A DNA stretch of 64,000 nt, from positions 20,976,001-21,040,000 of the forward strand of contig NC_072801.1 in NCBI RefSeq assembly GCF_028583425.1. Direction: 5' to 3'. Below the pieces are notes generated by a model. It had not been told where the DNA came from. It did no database searches and saw only the letters and a program-made list of their open reading frames with translations. Below are positions 48,610 to 60,919 of the stretch, one piece after another (positions within the stretch are counted from its first letter, which is position 1; every line of letters begins with the position of its first letter). This stretch comes from Eublepharis macularius (taxonomy: Eukaryota; Chordata; Lepidosauria; Squamata; Eublepharidae). Made by a program: the position numbers and the translations under genes.

Positions 48610-51149
48610 TTGTAAACCAGGGAGCCTCCCAGTGTGGAGTGATCCTTTCTACTGTGGTTTTAAAGGAGCATGAAAAGTGAGAAAGAGCATTGGATTAGAC
48701 CAAAAGAGAAAAATTCAGGGGGGAAATGTATTATAAGGAATTGAAGAGGGATGATGAGAAAAACAGATTAAAGTACACAAGGTGGTTTTAAATTTTGTTA
48801 CTAAGGTCCCTTGGCTTGGCTCTCCCCTTCCACCCAAGCCTTTGGCTTTTTGCAGCATGGCGACTAAAGAAAAACCAAATGTATGGTGTAGGTGACGCAG
48901 AGGTGACTGGCTCTGTCTGACTTTCCATATATCCTTTTATAGATTAGCCCTGAAGTTTAGTATTATAGTAAACTGGACTGTAAAGTACTGTCAAAGTCAA
49001 ACAACACATGCAGAAATATCATGCAGAATTGACCCAGTCTTCAGGTGTGTGTGTGTGGGGGGTGGTATTTGAATGCCTTCCCATGTGCAAATTCTTTGCC
49101 CTCAGAAAACTAGCATGCCAAAGATAGGCTAGAGAACTTGGGGTTGCCTTTACATGTTGAGGAAGCTTTTTGGGCCAGAGAGGAGAAAGAATCTATGGTT
49201 GCTACTGCTTCTCTGAATCTCTGTGAGAGGATGCGCTAGCCTCTTGCTGTCAGTGTTAGTACCTGTAGACTTGATATTGCAAGCTGCAGATTGGGTCATA
49301 TAATCATGACTTTTGGCTGAGCCACACTTAGGGATTCTGTGTGTGCATATGTGTAATGTGCATCTGACAAAGTGAGCTTTGATTAGAAACTTTTGTTCGT
49401 CTTTAACTTGCTACTTGACTTAAATTGTGTGTGGGGGCGAGGGGTTCATACATATATATTCTAGGGACTTGCATGATGTGAAATTAGTAACTGCTGTTTT
49501 TAAAGATAGGTGGCATTTTAAGTTTGAAGTTTTTCCTGTAATTTCACTGGAACGTATGACAATATTTATGTAGTTCTTGGAACAATACTATTATTATTTT
49601 ACCTGTGTCACAAGACTGATGGATAAAAAAATACTTTTATGATTCAATAGGATCTTAGATAAAACTAGCAATCAAAATGAATTAGGTGTAATTCTCAAAA
49701 CATCTCAGGAACTGTGTGTGGGTGGACTCAGCACACATGTTCATTCATAGTGTTATATTTAAATGCCCATATGGAGCTGATTATTTCCTTTTGGCTTTCT
49801 GTAGTAATTCTTTTTTTAACTTCCTACAAAAAGCTTTTCTAGTGTTTAAAGCTCAATTTCAGAAAAGGCATACTTGAGTTTATGGGGCACAATAGTAAGC
49901 AGCTGGATTATGTGATAGGGAAATAAATTGATTAAAATGTAGGAAAAGTTCCCCCACTGCTTACTTGGCTCTTGTGCATAGTAAATATATCTCAGAATCT
50001 TTGTGCATCTGGAAATAATACAGCTGTAAGAGTGTTTTCATGTGTGTATGGTTCAATGGTGGTCAAGTCTGAGTTATTGTATAAAAATTTACTAAAGGGA
50101 AAGGAATAGGGGTGGGAAAAAAGTGACACTGTAAAAATATTCAAGTGCAAGCAGCAGGAAATCAGTGCCTCCATTTCAGGCCTGTTTTTGCAAATTCCAA
50201 TCCCCACTGAAGCTAAAGCTTACAATTTTGTTTGAGACTTAGAGAGGGCTGTTGTGAATAATGTTTTTTTATTTAAAATGATAATGGGTATTCTCACTGT
50301 GTTGTCCTGTTCTGAGTCTGAACTTCGTGTGATCTATTGTTTCTTTTGCTGGTGGAGAATTTTTCTGAAGTCACCTTGTAGCAAACATTCAAGTTGCATA
50401 TACTGTTCTTTCAGTGAAGACTGAAACAAGGGAGAAGAAGTGGGGAGGTGGGTATAGTTTGAGAGTGGAGAATTACAAAGATATGTAGTATGTGTTCTCA
50501 TTTCAAGGCCCAGACGCGGAGGAATGCTTTGAGGAGACATTAACATAGCAATATAATATAAACCAGGAGTAGTGGTTTGAGTTTAGTGATATACTTTATA
50601 ATCTTTCATCTCAAGACTCTTACTTTTGCCGTGTAGTTGTTGCTGTTTAACTCCTAAACATGTGAAGAAGAATACCATGACAGTAGATGGAAGTGTTTTA
50701 AAATAGAGTTGATGATCTACTTACTGTAATACGTGCAGTAGGACAGCTTGCTGCTTTTATCAGTTTGGAGGTAAAAACTGCACACTGAAAGAGGTGTTCG
50801 GATGAGATTGCTAAATTTTGGGCAAGGCCTTTCCCCCGTCTTTCTCCCCTCCCTCCAATCCCTTTGCTACCTGGTGAAGCACGGATGCAGGAAGCATGGG
50901 AGTCCCTAGCATCGTGGGCAGTGGGTAAGGAAGTCCTCTCTTTGTTCCCCACCCTTCTTCCATCAGAGAGACCAGGCCATATCTCCTTCTCAGACTGGGA
51001 ATCAGTTGCAAGGAATGGCCTTTCTCTGCTTACCGTTCCAGGAATCTGCGTGACAAAAAGAACCAGCTGTGATGGACTCTAGCCTATTTCACCATCCATT
51101 AAGTCCAGAAGGTCAGGATATCTGTTTGATGGGCAAGGAAGGCGCTGTT
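48610..51149. other. Intronic DNA, nothing recognised
   Basis: Includes a short (TG)n near 49045. No gene or repeat that I can support. Confidence 0.45.
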
Positions 51150-51372
51150 TGTTGATTTAATTTGCTCCACCTCACCTTTCTCTCTAGTGGGAACCTAAAG
51201 CAGTTTTATGGCATTCTCCTCTGCTCTGTTTTATCCTCTGTAAGATAGGCTGAGAATGTGTGACAGTTCACAGTTCCAAGGTCACCCAGCAAGCTTCCAT
51301 GGCAGAGTGAGGATTCGAGCTTCATTGTTCCAGATCCTAGTCCAGCGCTCTAACAGCTGGGCCACACTGGCA
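51150..51372 (-). repeat. tRNA-derived SINE (family A)
   Basis: 'caaggtcacccagcaagctt', 'agatcctagtccagcgctct' and 'gggccacactggc' give the inverted head; the body is partly altered. Confidence 0.75.
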
Positions 51373-53090
51373 CTCATTCAGAACCCCTAGGCGGTGGGTC
51401 AAGGATTGCCTCCTTTCTCCTTTCTTTCCTATCTCTGAGGAGGATTCGTTATTTTATTTATCTCCTGTGTATTCTAGGCTGAGTTGGCTGGGTCTGAGCC
51501 AACTGTATCATGCTAGTTCTCAGGAAGGGGAAGGAAATGAATCATTCTTTGCCCAGACTGGAAAGCCCCCTTCCCATAGCCCCGGGGAAGCCCTCTCTCG
51601 TTCACAGGAGAGCCTCAGCAAGAGGGAAATGGGATTGCTTTTCTCAGCCACCCTGAAGTTTCTCTTGAGGACAGTTTCTGCAGGATGATGCAAGGTAGCC
51701 TCATCAGTAAACTGCTGCCATAAAGCTGTGAAGAATGAAAGTCCTTCGGTTACTAAAGCTTCATAAGGTTTTTTCCTTTCTTGCTGTCAGCTTATTGGGT
51801 GTTTTTTTTTTACCATCTCTGGGCTTCATTTTGAGATATTCTGGATTAGGAGAGACCACATGTAGCCATAAAGCAGTGGAGTTCAGTGGATGTGTACAAG
51901 CTGTCGCTTTGAATTTCCAGTAATTGCTATGGAAACAGTGCCATCTGCGAGCATTCTGTGTGGTGTGGAATATTGTATGGAATTGTCACAGCGTTCTGCC
52001 TGTCGATTTATTACAGCATTGCTTCCTTAAAATATTTTGCTAGCTGCTTTATAGAAAGCCACAAGAGCGAGATTTTATTTCAGAATGTTCTCTTTCCCTT
52101 ATACTTTCCACCAATAATATAAGCTTAGTTCTTTTTAGGTCATGGTCACCTGACTGTCTTCTGAAGCCTTGTGTATGCATTTTATGGTGTACACAAAACC
52201 TGTGCATATGTATTGCTCTTCCTGTGCATGTTGGCTCAAAAGAGGGCATGATGCATCCACACAAGCTGTGCCCCTGTGCTCAACATGAAATTTGTATACA
52301 CATTGGCACTGTGCTCTCATGCTCACAGTGTGCATAGAATGGGTGGGGCCAACGTGCACAGTTGTGAGCAGTGGTGGGGCCAGTGTGCTTGTGCTAACTC
52401 CTCCAGTGTGCTTGGACTGTGTGCATTCTTTGTTTTACCTATGGGTCTTCAGGTTCCCTTGTGTTACCAAAAGGATGAGTGTCTTTCGGTGCTAAAACTT
52501 GATTACTAGATGCATTCTTAGTGACTTTAAGATCTGTCCTAAGCACTTAGGCATAGCAGTGCCTCCTTTAGAAGCAGCTTGGCCAGATGGCTGAGCCAGT
52601 CTTTGATTATCTCTCAGCACTTCCATCTGTAAAGTACTGAAAGCCACCAGACTTCACCTTCTTTTAGGTTGCTGCTGGCAGCTGCTTTGGCCTGTGTTAG
52701 TGAAGGAGTTTCTACATGCACTGAAAGTGCCAGAATGCTGCTCTTGGTATGAAAGTCTTCAGATTTATTCATCGTAATGTGCTTCAGATGACAGCTCCAT
52801 GCCAAACAACGGCACCATTACATCTTCTTTTGAAATTCCAGTGCATGATGATATTGTTATATTGATGTGATGCCATGTTTATAGGAAGCTGTGCTAGTTC
52901 AGCAATTAATACACCTCCATCCTAAGTGGTAATTAGAAGCTGTTGTAATTCTAGGATTGGCTCATTGCATTAATCATTGTGGATCAGCAGCTGTTACTGC
53001 TGGGATTAATTCTTCAGTTTGTGGTTGCCTTGGATAGATGTTTTTTGGGAATTTTACTTTCTTTTGAATTCTTGGTTTATGTTACAGATG
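51373..53090. other. Intronic DNA with a TGTGC-rich patch
   Basis: Between about 52180 and 52440 'tgtgc' words recur on both strands without a regular period. No exon seen. Confidence 0.4.
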
Positions 53091-53094
53091 TAAG

Positions 53095-54590
53095 ATTTTG
53101 TCGTTGGGCTTCTGTGCAGTCTCACATTGGGACTTCCCAGCCACAGGCCAGCTATGGAGAAAGATTCTCTAGCTCTAAAACTGTAGGGTGCGCTTCCCCC
53201 GTTCATCACGTATGTGCAGGAGTTTTCCTGCCAAAATGATGCATTGTCGGGCTTAGCGCCCCCATAACCCTCAGCTCCTCTTTCGCTGCCATTGAGAAAG
53301 GTTCTTCTCTCACTCTTTCTTCTTCGCTTCACTTTTTGGATCTTTCCCCTTCAGATAGGTTCTTCTCCTGCAATAAAATAAAGGAAAGATATTATAGAGA
53401 CAGCTATTTTTTTATATAATTTTGGTGGCCAGGTATGAGAAAAGACATAGAGACAGATATTTAAGAAGTGCTCAAAATGTGACACCAAAACGCGTCATAC
53501 AGATGAACATGATTTCTACCTTCTCTGCCTGGAGAAATCACATAATGTCTCTGCTTGTCGATACTGTCAAAGAAGGAGTGATCGGGCCTCCCGCCTCAAC
53601 ATGCTGACGTGGGAGATGGTTTTGTCAGGTTCCAACAGGCCAGCAGCAAAGCTGTCTTTCAAGTATGAACTCAAAACAACCCTTTTTGGTTCTGAAGGCT
53701 CACACATCAGATCTGACCAGGAGTCGCTCACCAGTTCCATCTGGACCACCTGCAGAATCCTGCCCATCTAGGGAATCGACACCTGTCCAACAACCAAAGT
53801 GCAAGACAGAAAGTTCTAAGTGCTGATTTCAGGAACCATCCCATTCCGAGTGTGCCGCATCGGAACTGCCTATGAAGAAGCTGAAAACAAAAATCAAACA
53901 TTCCAAGAGACCAGCTTCTACTTCTTCGCATCGTAGACAGCATCATTCTTCACCTTCAACACCATTGCTTATTGTCGAGGAGGAGCTCATTACTGCTCCC
54001 TCTACACCCTCGCCTCCACCTACTCCAATCTTACATCAGGAAGAAGAGGAGGTGAGTCCAGCAGAGGAGTTGCACTCCATCTTTACTATGGATCCAACTC
54101 AGTTGGTTCTATTAACATTGGTTCGGGCTCTTTCGGTTCCAACAATCTCCTCGGCTCTGGTAGCAGGTCCATCTGTTCAACTGCTGACGCCAGAAGCTAT
54201 ACAACAACAGCCTATTTAACCCTTGCCTCGGATGTGGAACCCAACTTTGATTCCACCAAATGCACCTTTTCCTTTATCCATGCCCTGGCCACTGGGTTCA
54301 GCCTATCCAATCAGATATTAAATTGGCAAGAATTTCTGACTTGGCTACACCTCTTCTCGCCTCAGCGCTGAGTCCCTCAGTTCTGGCCCCATTGGTTCCA
54401 ACTGACCCATCAGTTCCATCTCATTGATTCTGGACTCGATCCCTGACTCTTGGATTCTGAGGAGGAGGAAGCAGCAGCCTCTCATTCAGACATTACATCT
54501 GGGTTGGCATTGGACCCTTCTCCTGAGGAGGCGGAGAGGTGCCTTCGTCAACCAATGATGATTTTCACCTTTTCTCTGAGCAAATGCTAA
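53095..54590 (+). mobile_element. DIRS-like retroelement fossil (leader and gag region)
   Basis: A broken, old fragment. A Cys/His-containing block around 53475-53640 resembles the knuckle region of DIRS-type gag proteins. A Ser/Pro/Thr-rich and then Glu-rich section follows to about 54590. The 53.1-53.4 kb part looks like the untranslated leader. I see no reverse transcriptase or recombinase part, so only the 5' portion is present. It has several breaks. Confidence 0.5.
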
Positions 54591-54599
54591 TTTGCTAAT

Positions 54600-55299
54600 T
54601 AGCTGATTTTCAAGCTATAACAGGCTCCTACAACCTACTCCTATGGGAACGTCTGTAAAAACAGTTACAAGTAAGTGCAACCCTGTTTTTTCCAGAAATG
54701 TTGAAGCATGAACAACAACAAAAAAATCAGGTACTTGTCAATTTTTGCTGTCACTTCCATTCACTTGGAAAAGAAAGTTGCTGATTGATACCTTAGAAGT
54801 ATCACAGTAATTTTTAAAAGACATTTTGGAATTGTTTGATGCACAACCATTCAATAGGATTTAGTCATTAAAGCATTATACAGGACCATGGGTGGATGAT
54901 GATGATAGTAGTATATTATGATCATAGGACAGCAGAAAAAATACATCAACAGAAATATTTACAAGAAGACATTACAAAAAATTAGCAAATATATATCTCT
55001 AAATCAGCTTTGAGGAACAGTATACCATGGCAAATGTGTAGTTTCTGGCAACTTGGTCCGTGGTTCCAGGCTCAAGGTCTGCTGAAAGGAGGGAAGTGTA
55101 CTATTCTAACAATCTTCCAGGTTTTTGTGGGTTTTTGGGAAGATAGTGATGAACTCAAATGTAAGACTATCATAGAAGGGACAGTGGGCAACAGACACAC
55201 GCAGTCATTCCATGGGTGAATGAAATTGTACTCTCCCCCTTCTGAAATGGGAGACATTGAAGAAAGCACATGATTAGCTACCAGAGATGGCTTTTTTGA
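54600..55299. other. Intronic DNA, nothing recognised
   Basis: No repeat family or exon that I can support. Confidence 0.4.
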
Positions 55300-55665
55300 T
55301 CATAGCGCCTTGTCTTTGGAATGTCATCCTCCTTGAGGCTTGCCTGGTGCCTGCTTTACTCTCTTTTAGGCGCCATGCCTTTCCCCAGGCATGGCGCCAT
55401 GCCTTTCCCCTTTTAACTAAGGGTTTCCATCGTTTTTAGCTGTCTTATGGTTGGCTTCAAGCCTGCAAACTGTTTTATCAACAATGTTTTAGACTGTTCT
55501 GTGTTAAGCTTTCTTACATTTGGCTTGTTTTTGTTGGTAATGTTTTTTTATTGATATTGATTTCTTTAAGTTGTTGTTACTGTTTTTACTCTAAGCAATC
55601 TCAATCAGGTCTGGGGAAGCCACATACAAATACTCTAAATAAAATAAATCAATCAATGGCCATGG
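55300..55665 (+). repeat. LINE (L2/CR1-type) 3' end
   Basis: The C-terminal reverse transcriptase-protein text 'tttggaatgtcatcctcctt ... tttactctcttttaggcgcc' reads like LWN..L...ALLSFRR, the usual L2 ending. A 3' UTR and an (AATAAATC)n-like tail follow. 'ggcgccatgcctttcccc' is tandemly duplicated. Confidence 0.55.
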
Positions 55666-57164
55666 TCCACAAAGCTTGGAGTTCATTTCAGGCACCTTAG
55701 AGGCTTTTATTGTGGCCAGAGGTACTCCTATCAGCTTCCATATTTGTTACGAACCATCTTGAAAAGGAAGATAGATTTAGTAGGATTGCAGCTTTATAGT
55801 CAACCTTCCATTCTCTTGTATGATCGTGACACTCTTTAAATTACTTCACTTTTGAAAATTGTTTAATTTTAAGAGTGATGTCTACAGATTTGTTGCTGTT
55901 GCCACATAGCAGTGGAAAAAAGCAACCTCAAAGTGTTACTAAAAGCAAAATCCCTTTAAAGAGAAGTATCGGCTATTTATAGGTGATGCAAGATTACTAT
56001 ATACTAATCATGTTTCCTTTACTGTTGTCAGATTAAGTGTGAATTTTTTTCATTATGAAAAGAAAAATTTCATTTGCAAAACCAGGATGCATTCCAATTT
56101 TCCGTGTGACTCAAACAATTGTGAAAGTTCTGAGCAGCAGAGTTGAAAGCATCTGGGGAAAAGGAGCATACAGAAGAGAAACAAGATGTCATGGAAAACA
56201 GCGGAGTCCTGTGGGAACCAGATTACAGGCAGTTGTCTGAGAGGGGGAAAAATGTGCCTATAGTCATGCTCAGTTCTCTTAATTTTGGTGGGTGGCGGAA
56301 TCATTATACTTGGCAGCTGTGTCCCACCTATGGCCAATCACTGTTTCTGAATAGGCTTATGGTTTTTTTTTGGTTCAACATATTGAAAACCAAATCTGAT
56401 GCTCTTGTTTTTAGAAGTGAGCCTGCCTCTTCTTATAACATCTGGTACTAATATCTTATTGGCGTGTGCTAACATACGTTATATAAAAATGCATATACAA
56501 AAATTCAGCTCTTTGGTTGTTAAAACAGGGTACTCATCTGCGATACTCTCAATGTTTATGTTGGGACTGGATGAAAAAGAGAATTTTAATACTTATGTCT
56601 CTCTTCACTATTGAAAAATTCACTTGGGTTACTTGTATCTTGCATGATCAGATATGTGAGCATTTGGATTTTCTTGGTTCCTTTGCTTGAAGAAAAGCTT
56701 GGCACTTTGTCTAAACCTTGATGCTGTAATCTCTTTGAACTATTCCAATGTCAATGACTTTTCCCCATTTATAGTTCATGAGAAGGAAACGAGTAGCATT
56801 ACTTGTGCTTTTAAAACAAAAGGGGAGAAAAGTTGGGTGAAGAAAATTGAATGAATTGTTGCTCTATGAGTTCCTGAGACAATCCTTGTAGAATATTTCT
56901 ATAGTTGTATCAAGTGAAAAAGCATTGTGCTTAGATCTTTGTATGCCATTAAAGGTATTGGAATTGAATTGAAAAAGCATTGTGTAGCCTAATCCATCTT
57001 GTAACTCCATGTGCAAGTCTTGTTCTGGGCTTAATATGAAAGACATACACAGAGAGGGCTTGGGGGAAACATGTTCTATCCAGTTGCTCTAATAGCTTTT
57101 CCTGCCTCTACAGAACTGCTTTATCTTTGGAGAGCCTGACTCTGGGCAAGAGAACCATAACCAT

Positions 57165-57260
57165 ATAGATTCAACTTAAAGAGAGCATACACAGCTTACA
57201 CCCTTGGAAAATCTTGTTGGTCTCAACGTTGCCAGATTCAAATCCTGCTGTTAAAGAGAG
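57165..57260 (+). repeat. Penelope-like repeat tail fragment
   Basis: 'cagcttacacccttggaaaa', 'tcttgttggtctcaacgttg' and 'attcaaatcctgctgtt' match the downstream part of the same hammerhead-like family as 30563-30700. The core itself is missing. Confidence 0.45.
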
Positions 57261-57343
57261 CAGGTATCTTTTTAATATGAACTATTAGAAATTTTTAAGT
57301 GGCTAGATTTTTTTTATAGAAACAGTGGGGCAACCCTGGCTTT

Positions 57344-57421
57344 ATAACCGTGCAGTCTTAAGCAGAGTTGCACCCTCCAAAATTGGGCTTAGAAGGGTGT
57401 AATTCTGTTTAGAATTGCAAT
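57344..57421. repeat. Short MITE-like repeat, 'gcaatcctaa' family
   Basis: 'gtgcagtcttaagcagagtt', 'gggcttagaagggtgtaatt' and 'gtttagaattgca' form a foldback. Confidence 0.55.
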
Positions 57422-58518
57422 GTGGATAGCCTTTTCCATATGGGTACTGAAAGTATCACTTCATTTTAAAAGGATATTTTCGTGTTTTGCTAGAAGTAGC
57501 TGTTTAAAACCCACTTTTTATGTTCACAGTATAAAATCCATTATAAGACAGTACAGCAAAAAAAAACACTTAATTTCAGATACCTTGGCAGCAGCTCATG
57601 GTACGTGATTGAAGAAGTATGAATGAGAATAGAAAAAACACATTACCTTAGTTTAAATGCATATGTTCCCATCCCTTTGTCATTGAGGTAATTAAGAAGA
57701 TGGACCAAAATTTGTACTGTGCTTTTATCTTCATGTTTAAGAGTTAAGCAAATGTTTGCTAAGTAACACACAAGCCTTGTGGTCTCCATAAGAGACACAT
57801 TACCATTTAATGCTCTCTGCCTCCTGCTTTTTCCTCTTTTTTCCCTTTTCTGTCTCACGTATGTGGAAGAACCATATAAATTCTCAGTTCATTGCAGTGC
57901 TGTGTCTTACCTAGAGGGATGCTAAATAAACAGTTGCTTTATTTTGTCAGGGAATAAATGACCTGGACATAATCCAAGTTGTGTGTTTGAGGAGATAAGG
58001 TGAGTAAGATGAGTTCAACTGCCCAATAAAGAAGACTTTGGGCAGGGGGAGCAGAGTTTTAACATACAGCTTTGTTACAGCATCTTCATAAGCTCATGTG
58101 ATGAGGGTGAGGTTCTCACTAATGCCACCTACCCTTGACTGCAGCTGGCTAATTAGAAATTTCCAGTTTCATGATAAACTACAGTTTGCTGTTGTATCCA
58201 AACTGACAAATTCAGTCTTGAGTGTTCCCTGGAAATCAGGATTTCAGGCAATAGTGTGATGCTAGTTCAGAATCCTGTTTGTTAGAAATGCACAAACCAC
58301 AGTTGATTGGTTTGGATGTAATTGCAAGCTGTTTGTTGTGGAAGTGGCTCAGCTGCATACAAGGAGAGTGCATGTGAGCCCAAGAACCTCCCAGCCTCGT
58401 GAATTTAGTCATAAACCTTGGTTTGCTGTTATGTCTGAGCCAAGCCTTTGTATTTGCTCAAATGAAATGTATTTTGCAGATTAGAAAAGCCCTCCCTAGA
58501 GGATGTCATTCTGGTTAG

Positions 58519-58628
58519 TGGACATGATTGAGGAAGCCATAAAAAGCAATGAGGTTTCCTTTAAAAAGGGGAAATCTTGCCCAAATGAGGAAACAATAGC
58601 GCCAGAAACTCTGGCAAGACAAATGCAG
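58519..58628 (+). CDS. Candidate coding exon (weak)
   Basis: An open segment (DMIEEAIKSNEVSFKKGKS, then NEETIAPETLARQMQ) ends in a good donor ATGCAG|GTAAGC. The only workable upstream acceptor in frame is TTCTGGTTAG at 58518, which is mediocre; a stop precedes it. With that acceptor the exon starts in phase 1, matching the exon ending at 31043. The composition (charged, helical) looks protein-like. I cannot match it to a family and it may be chance. Confidence 0.25.
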
Positions 58629-58689
58629 GTAAGCAGTAAGCAAAAACTGAATTTGTGGAGTATATTGCCAGACATATTAAACAAGAAAA

Positions 58690-58878
58690 GACCCACCTAG
58701 TGTCAGACAAGGGTCTGGAAGATTGAGTTTCAAATCCCTCTCTGCCATGGAAGCTTGCTGGTTGACCTTGGGCCAGTTAAGTTACATGCTGTCTGCCTAA
58801 TCTATCTCACAGGGTTTTTCAGAGAAGAATGATGTGATTCGCTTCGGGTCCCCATTGGAGAGTGAATAAATTAAAAAA
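58690..58878 (+). repeat. tRNA-derived SINE (family A)
   Basis: 'ctctgccatggaagcttgct', 'accttgggccagttaagtta' and the tail 'gcttcgggtccccattggag' with (AAATT)n. The 5' head is eroded. Confidence 0.7.
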
Positions 58879-59574
58879 TATTACATTGCATTGTTGAGCT
58901 GAGGTCACTCGTATTCCTTTTTCCTGTCATTGCTGTGAAAGTAAAAGTACATCAGAAACCAAATGGTAGGAGTGATGTCTAATTTACTTTTAATTAAGTG
59001 GTTTTATTTGCTTTTGTTGGCTGTTGAACTTTATTCATCTTGTTTTGCTTCTTTTCTTAATGTCTGGTACTGGCAAGAAAAAAATCAGGTGAATTTTTAT
59101 TATTCACAAAACCTTGTGCTTATTAATACTAAAATTAGCTGTGTGTCTTTTGGCGAGGTTGAAGTTGATTCGTGTTGGTTGCTGCATCGGTTCCTGCTTC
59201 TCAGCTTTTTAAATCATGTTTTGCTGCTCCACAACCTAACTTGAAGATTATTTCACAGAAAGTAGGAAAGTGACTTGTGCTTTTCAGTCAGCAAAGGGTC
59301 TTACCAGGCAAGGTCCACACCCGTGACTTCCTCCGGTATCCTTGAACTGCCAAAAATGATCTAATCTCTGTTTTTTGAAAAGATTAGTGATCTCAAAGCC
59401 CAAAACTGAAACAAAAAAATTTGAAAAATAATTAACTTCCTTTTTCTGATTTGGAATGTGCTGCTGTTCTGCTGTTAACTTTGTATGGATTTTATAATGC
59501 AAGTCTAGATTTTTAAAATCCAAAAATCAGTACTTTAGTCCCTGCCTCCCATACTCAGATAATCAAATTTATTA

Positions 59575-59815
59575 TTATAATAACAAGAACAGCAACAACA
59601 ATAACTGTGTTTATATAATCCTCTTCTAGACAGATTATGCCCCACTCAGAGCGGTGAACAAAGTCAGTGTTGTTATTATCTTCACAATGCAGCTTGGGAG
59701 GAATGGCTTACCCAAGGCCACCACCTGCTTAGCTCATGGCAGCAGTGGGACTCAAACCAGCAGAGTGCTAATTCACAGTCCAACCACTTAACCACTGTGC
59801 TACAGCAGTGGAGTA
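59575..59815 (-). repeat. Variant tRNA-derived SINE
   Basis: 'atgccccactcagagcggtg', 'gcttacccaaggccaccacc' and 'ccacttaaccactgtgctac' define a related but distinct subfamily on the minus strand. Confidence 0.6.
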
Positions 59816-60196
59816 GATTTCCATTTGTGTAAAGAGCTGGCTATCTAAGATTCACTAACATTGTCTTGCTCTCCCTCTGCAAGCTTTTTTTTTTGTAGGG
59901 CTTGACAAATCCCAGGCACCAGGGTGTCATGACACCTAGAAATTTCAATCTGGTACCTAGCATTTTTGGCAGTCATTTATTGTAAGTTCCTCTTGGTAAT
60001 TCTCAGTAGAAAGAGGGGGGTCACCCAAGCTTGTCCTACTGCTCCCTTCTTCCTGACTGAAGGCCAGGGATTCTCTGTAGAAGTGAATAGAGAAATGTTT
60101 TTTTTTTGGAGATGAAACCCCTTTTTATTATTTATATGCTACAACACTTTTGTTTAAACTTGAAAAAATTACAAGAACCTGTAAAAAGTGTAGGAT

Positions 60197-60645
60197 AAGG
60201 ATCCCAGGTCCCCTGGTGGGGACGGGGGATCCCCTGTTCCCACCTTCCGCCCCCTGCCTCCACTCACCTGGCTGGCGGAGGGAGGAGGTGTAGGTATAGG
60301 CCTCCTGGGTGCATTCCCAGGGCAGTGCGACATCATTCCTAGGGTGACACTCCCGATGACATCACTCCCAGGAGTGATGTCATCACACTGCCCCAAGAAC
60401 TCTCCTGCGCTTCACAGCGGGCTGATTTAAGCCCCAAACAGCCGAATCAGGCCCATTTGGGGCCTGAATTGTCCCTCTGCAAAGTGCATGTGCCCCCCTG
60501 CACCTGTGCAGTCATGTCTCCCAGAAGTGCCGTCACTGGAAGTGACATTATCATGAAGGTGCAGGGGGCAAGGAGCAAAGAGCAAAGAGAAGGTAAGTGG
60601 CTCCCCTCCACACATCAGGAAGGTAAGGAGATCTGGCAACCCTAG
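60197..60645. mobile_element. hAT-like element, GGTTGCCAG-end family, longer form
   Basis: Left end AAGGATCCCAGGTCCCC and right end GATCTGGCAACCCTAG are inverted. The possible duplication TGTAGGAT against TGTACGAA is weak (6 of 8). Internal 'gatgacatcactcccaggag' and its inverted partner give a hairpin, as in the 40-kb element. Confidence 0.6.
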
Positions 60646-60919
60646 TGTACGAACAGGTTTTGTGATAGCAATAATTAAAAAGTGTGATCATTAAAATATA
60701 AAACCCTGAAGGCTGCAAAATACGATGGGCTCCCAAATTTTTGGCGTGGCTCATACAGCCAAAGTAAATTTGTTAAGGCCTGTTGTCCTGTGTTAATTTA
60801 TCAATTTCAAAGAATATAGTTCATCAAAATTATATTTATTAGGTTGCTTTCAGATCATGAGCAGATGGAGCCTTCTGTTCACTGAAGGCCTCTTTCTGGG
60901 AGATGGAAAAGAACTTTAG

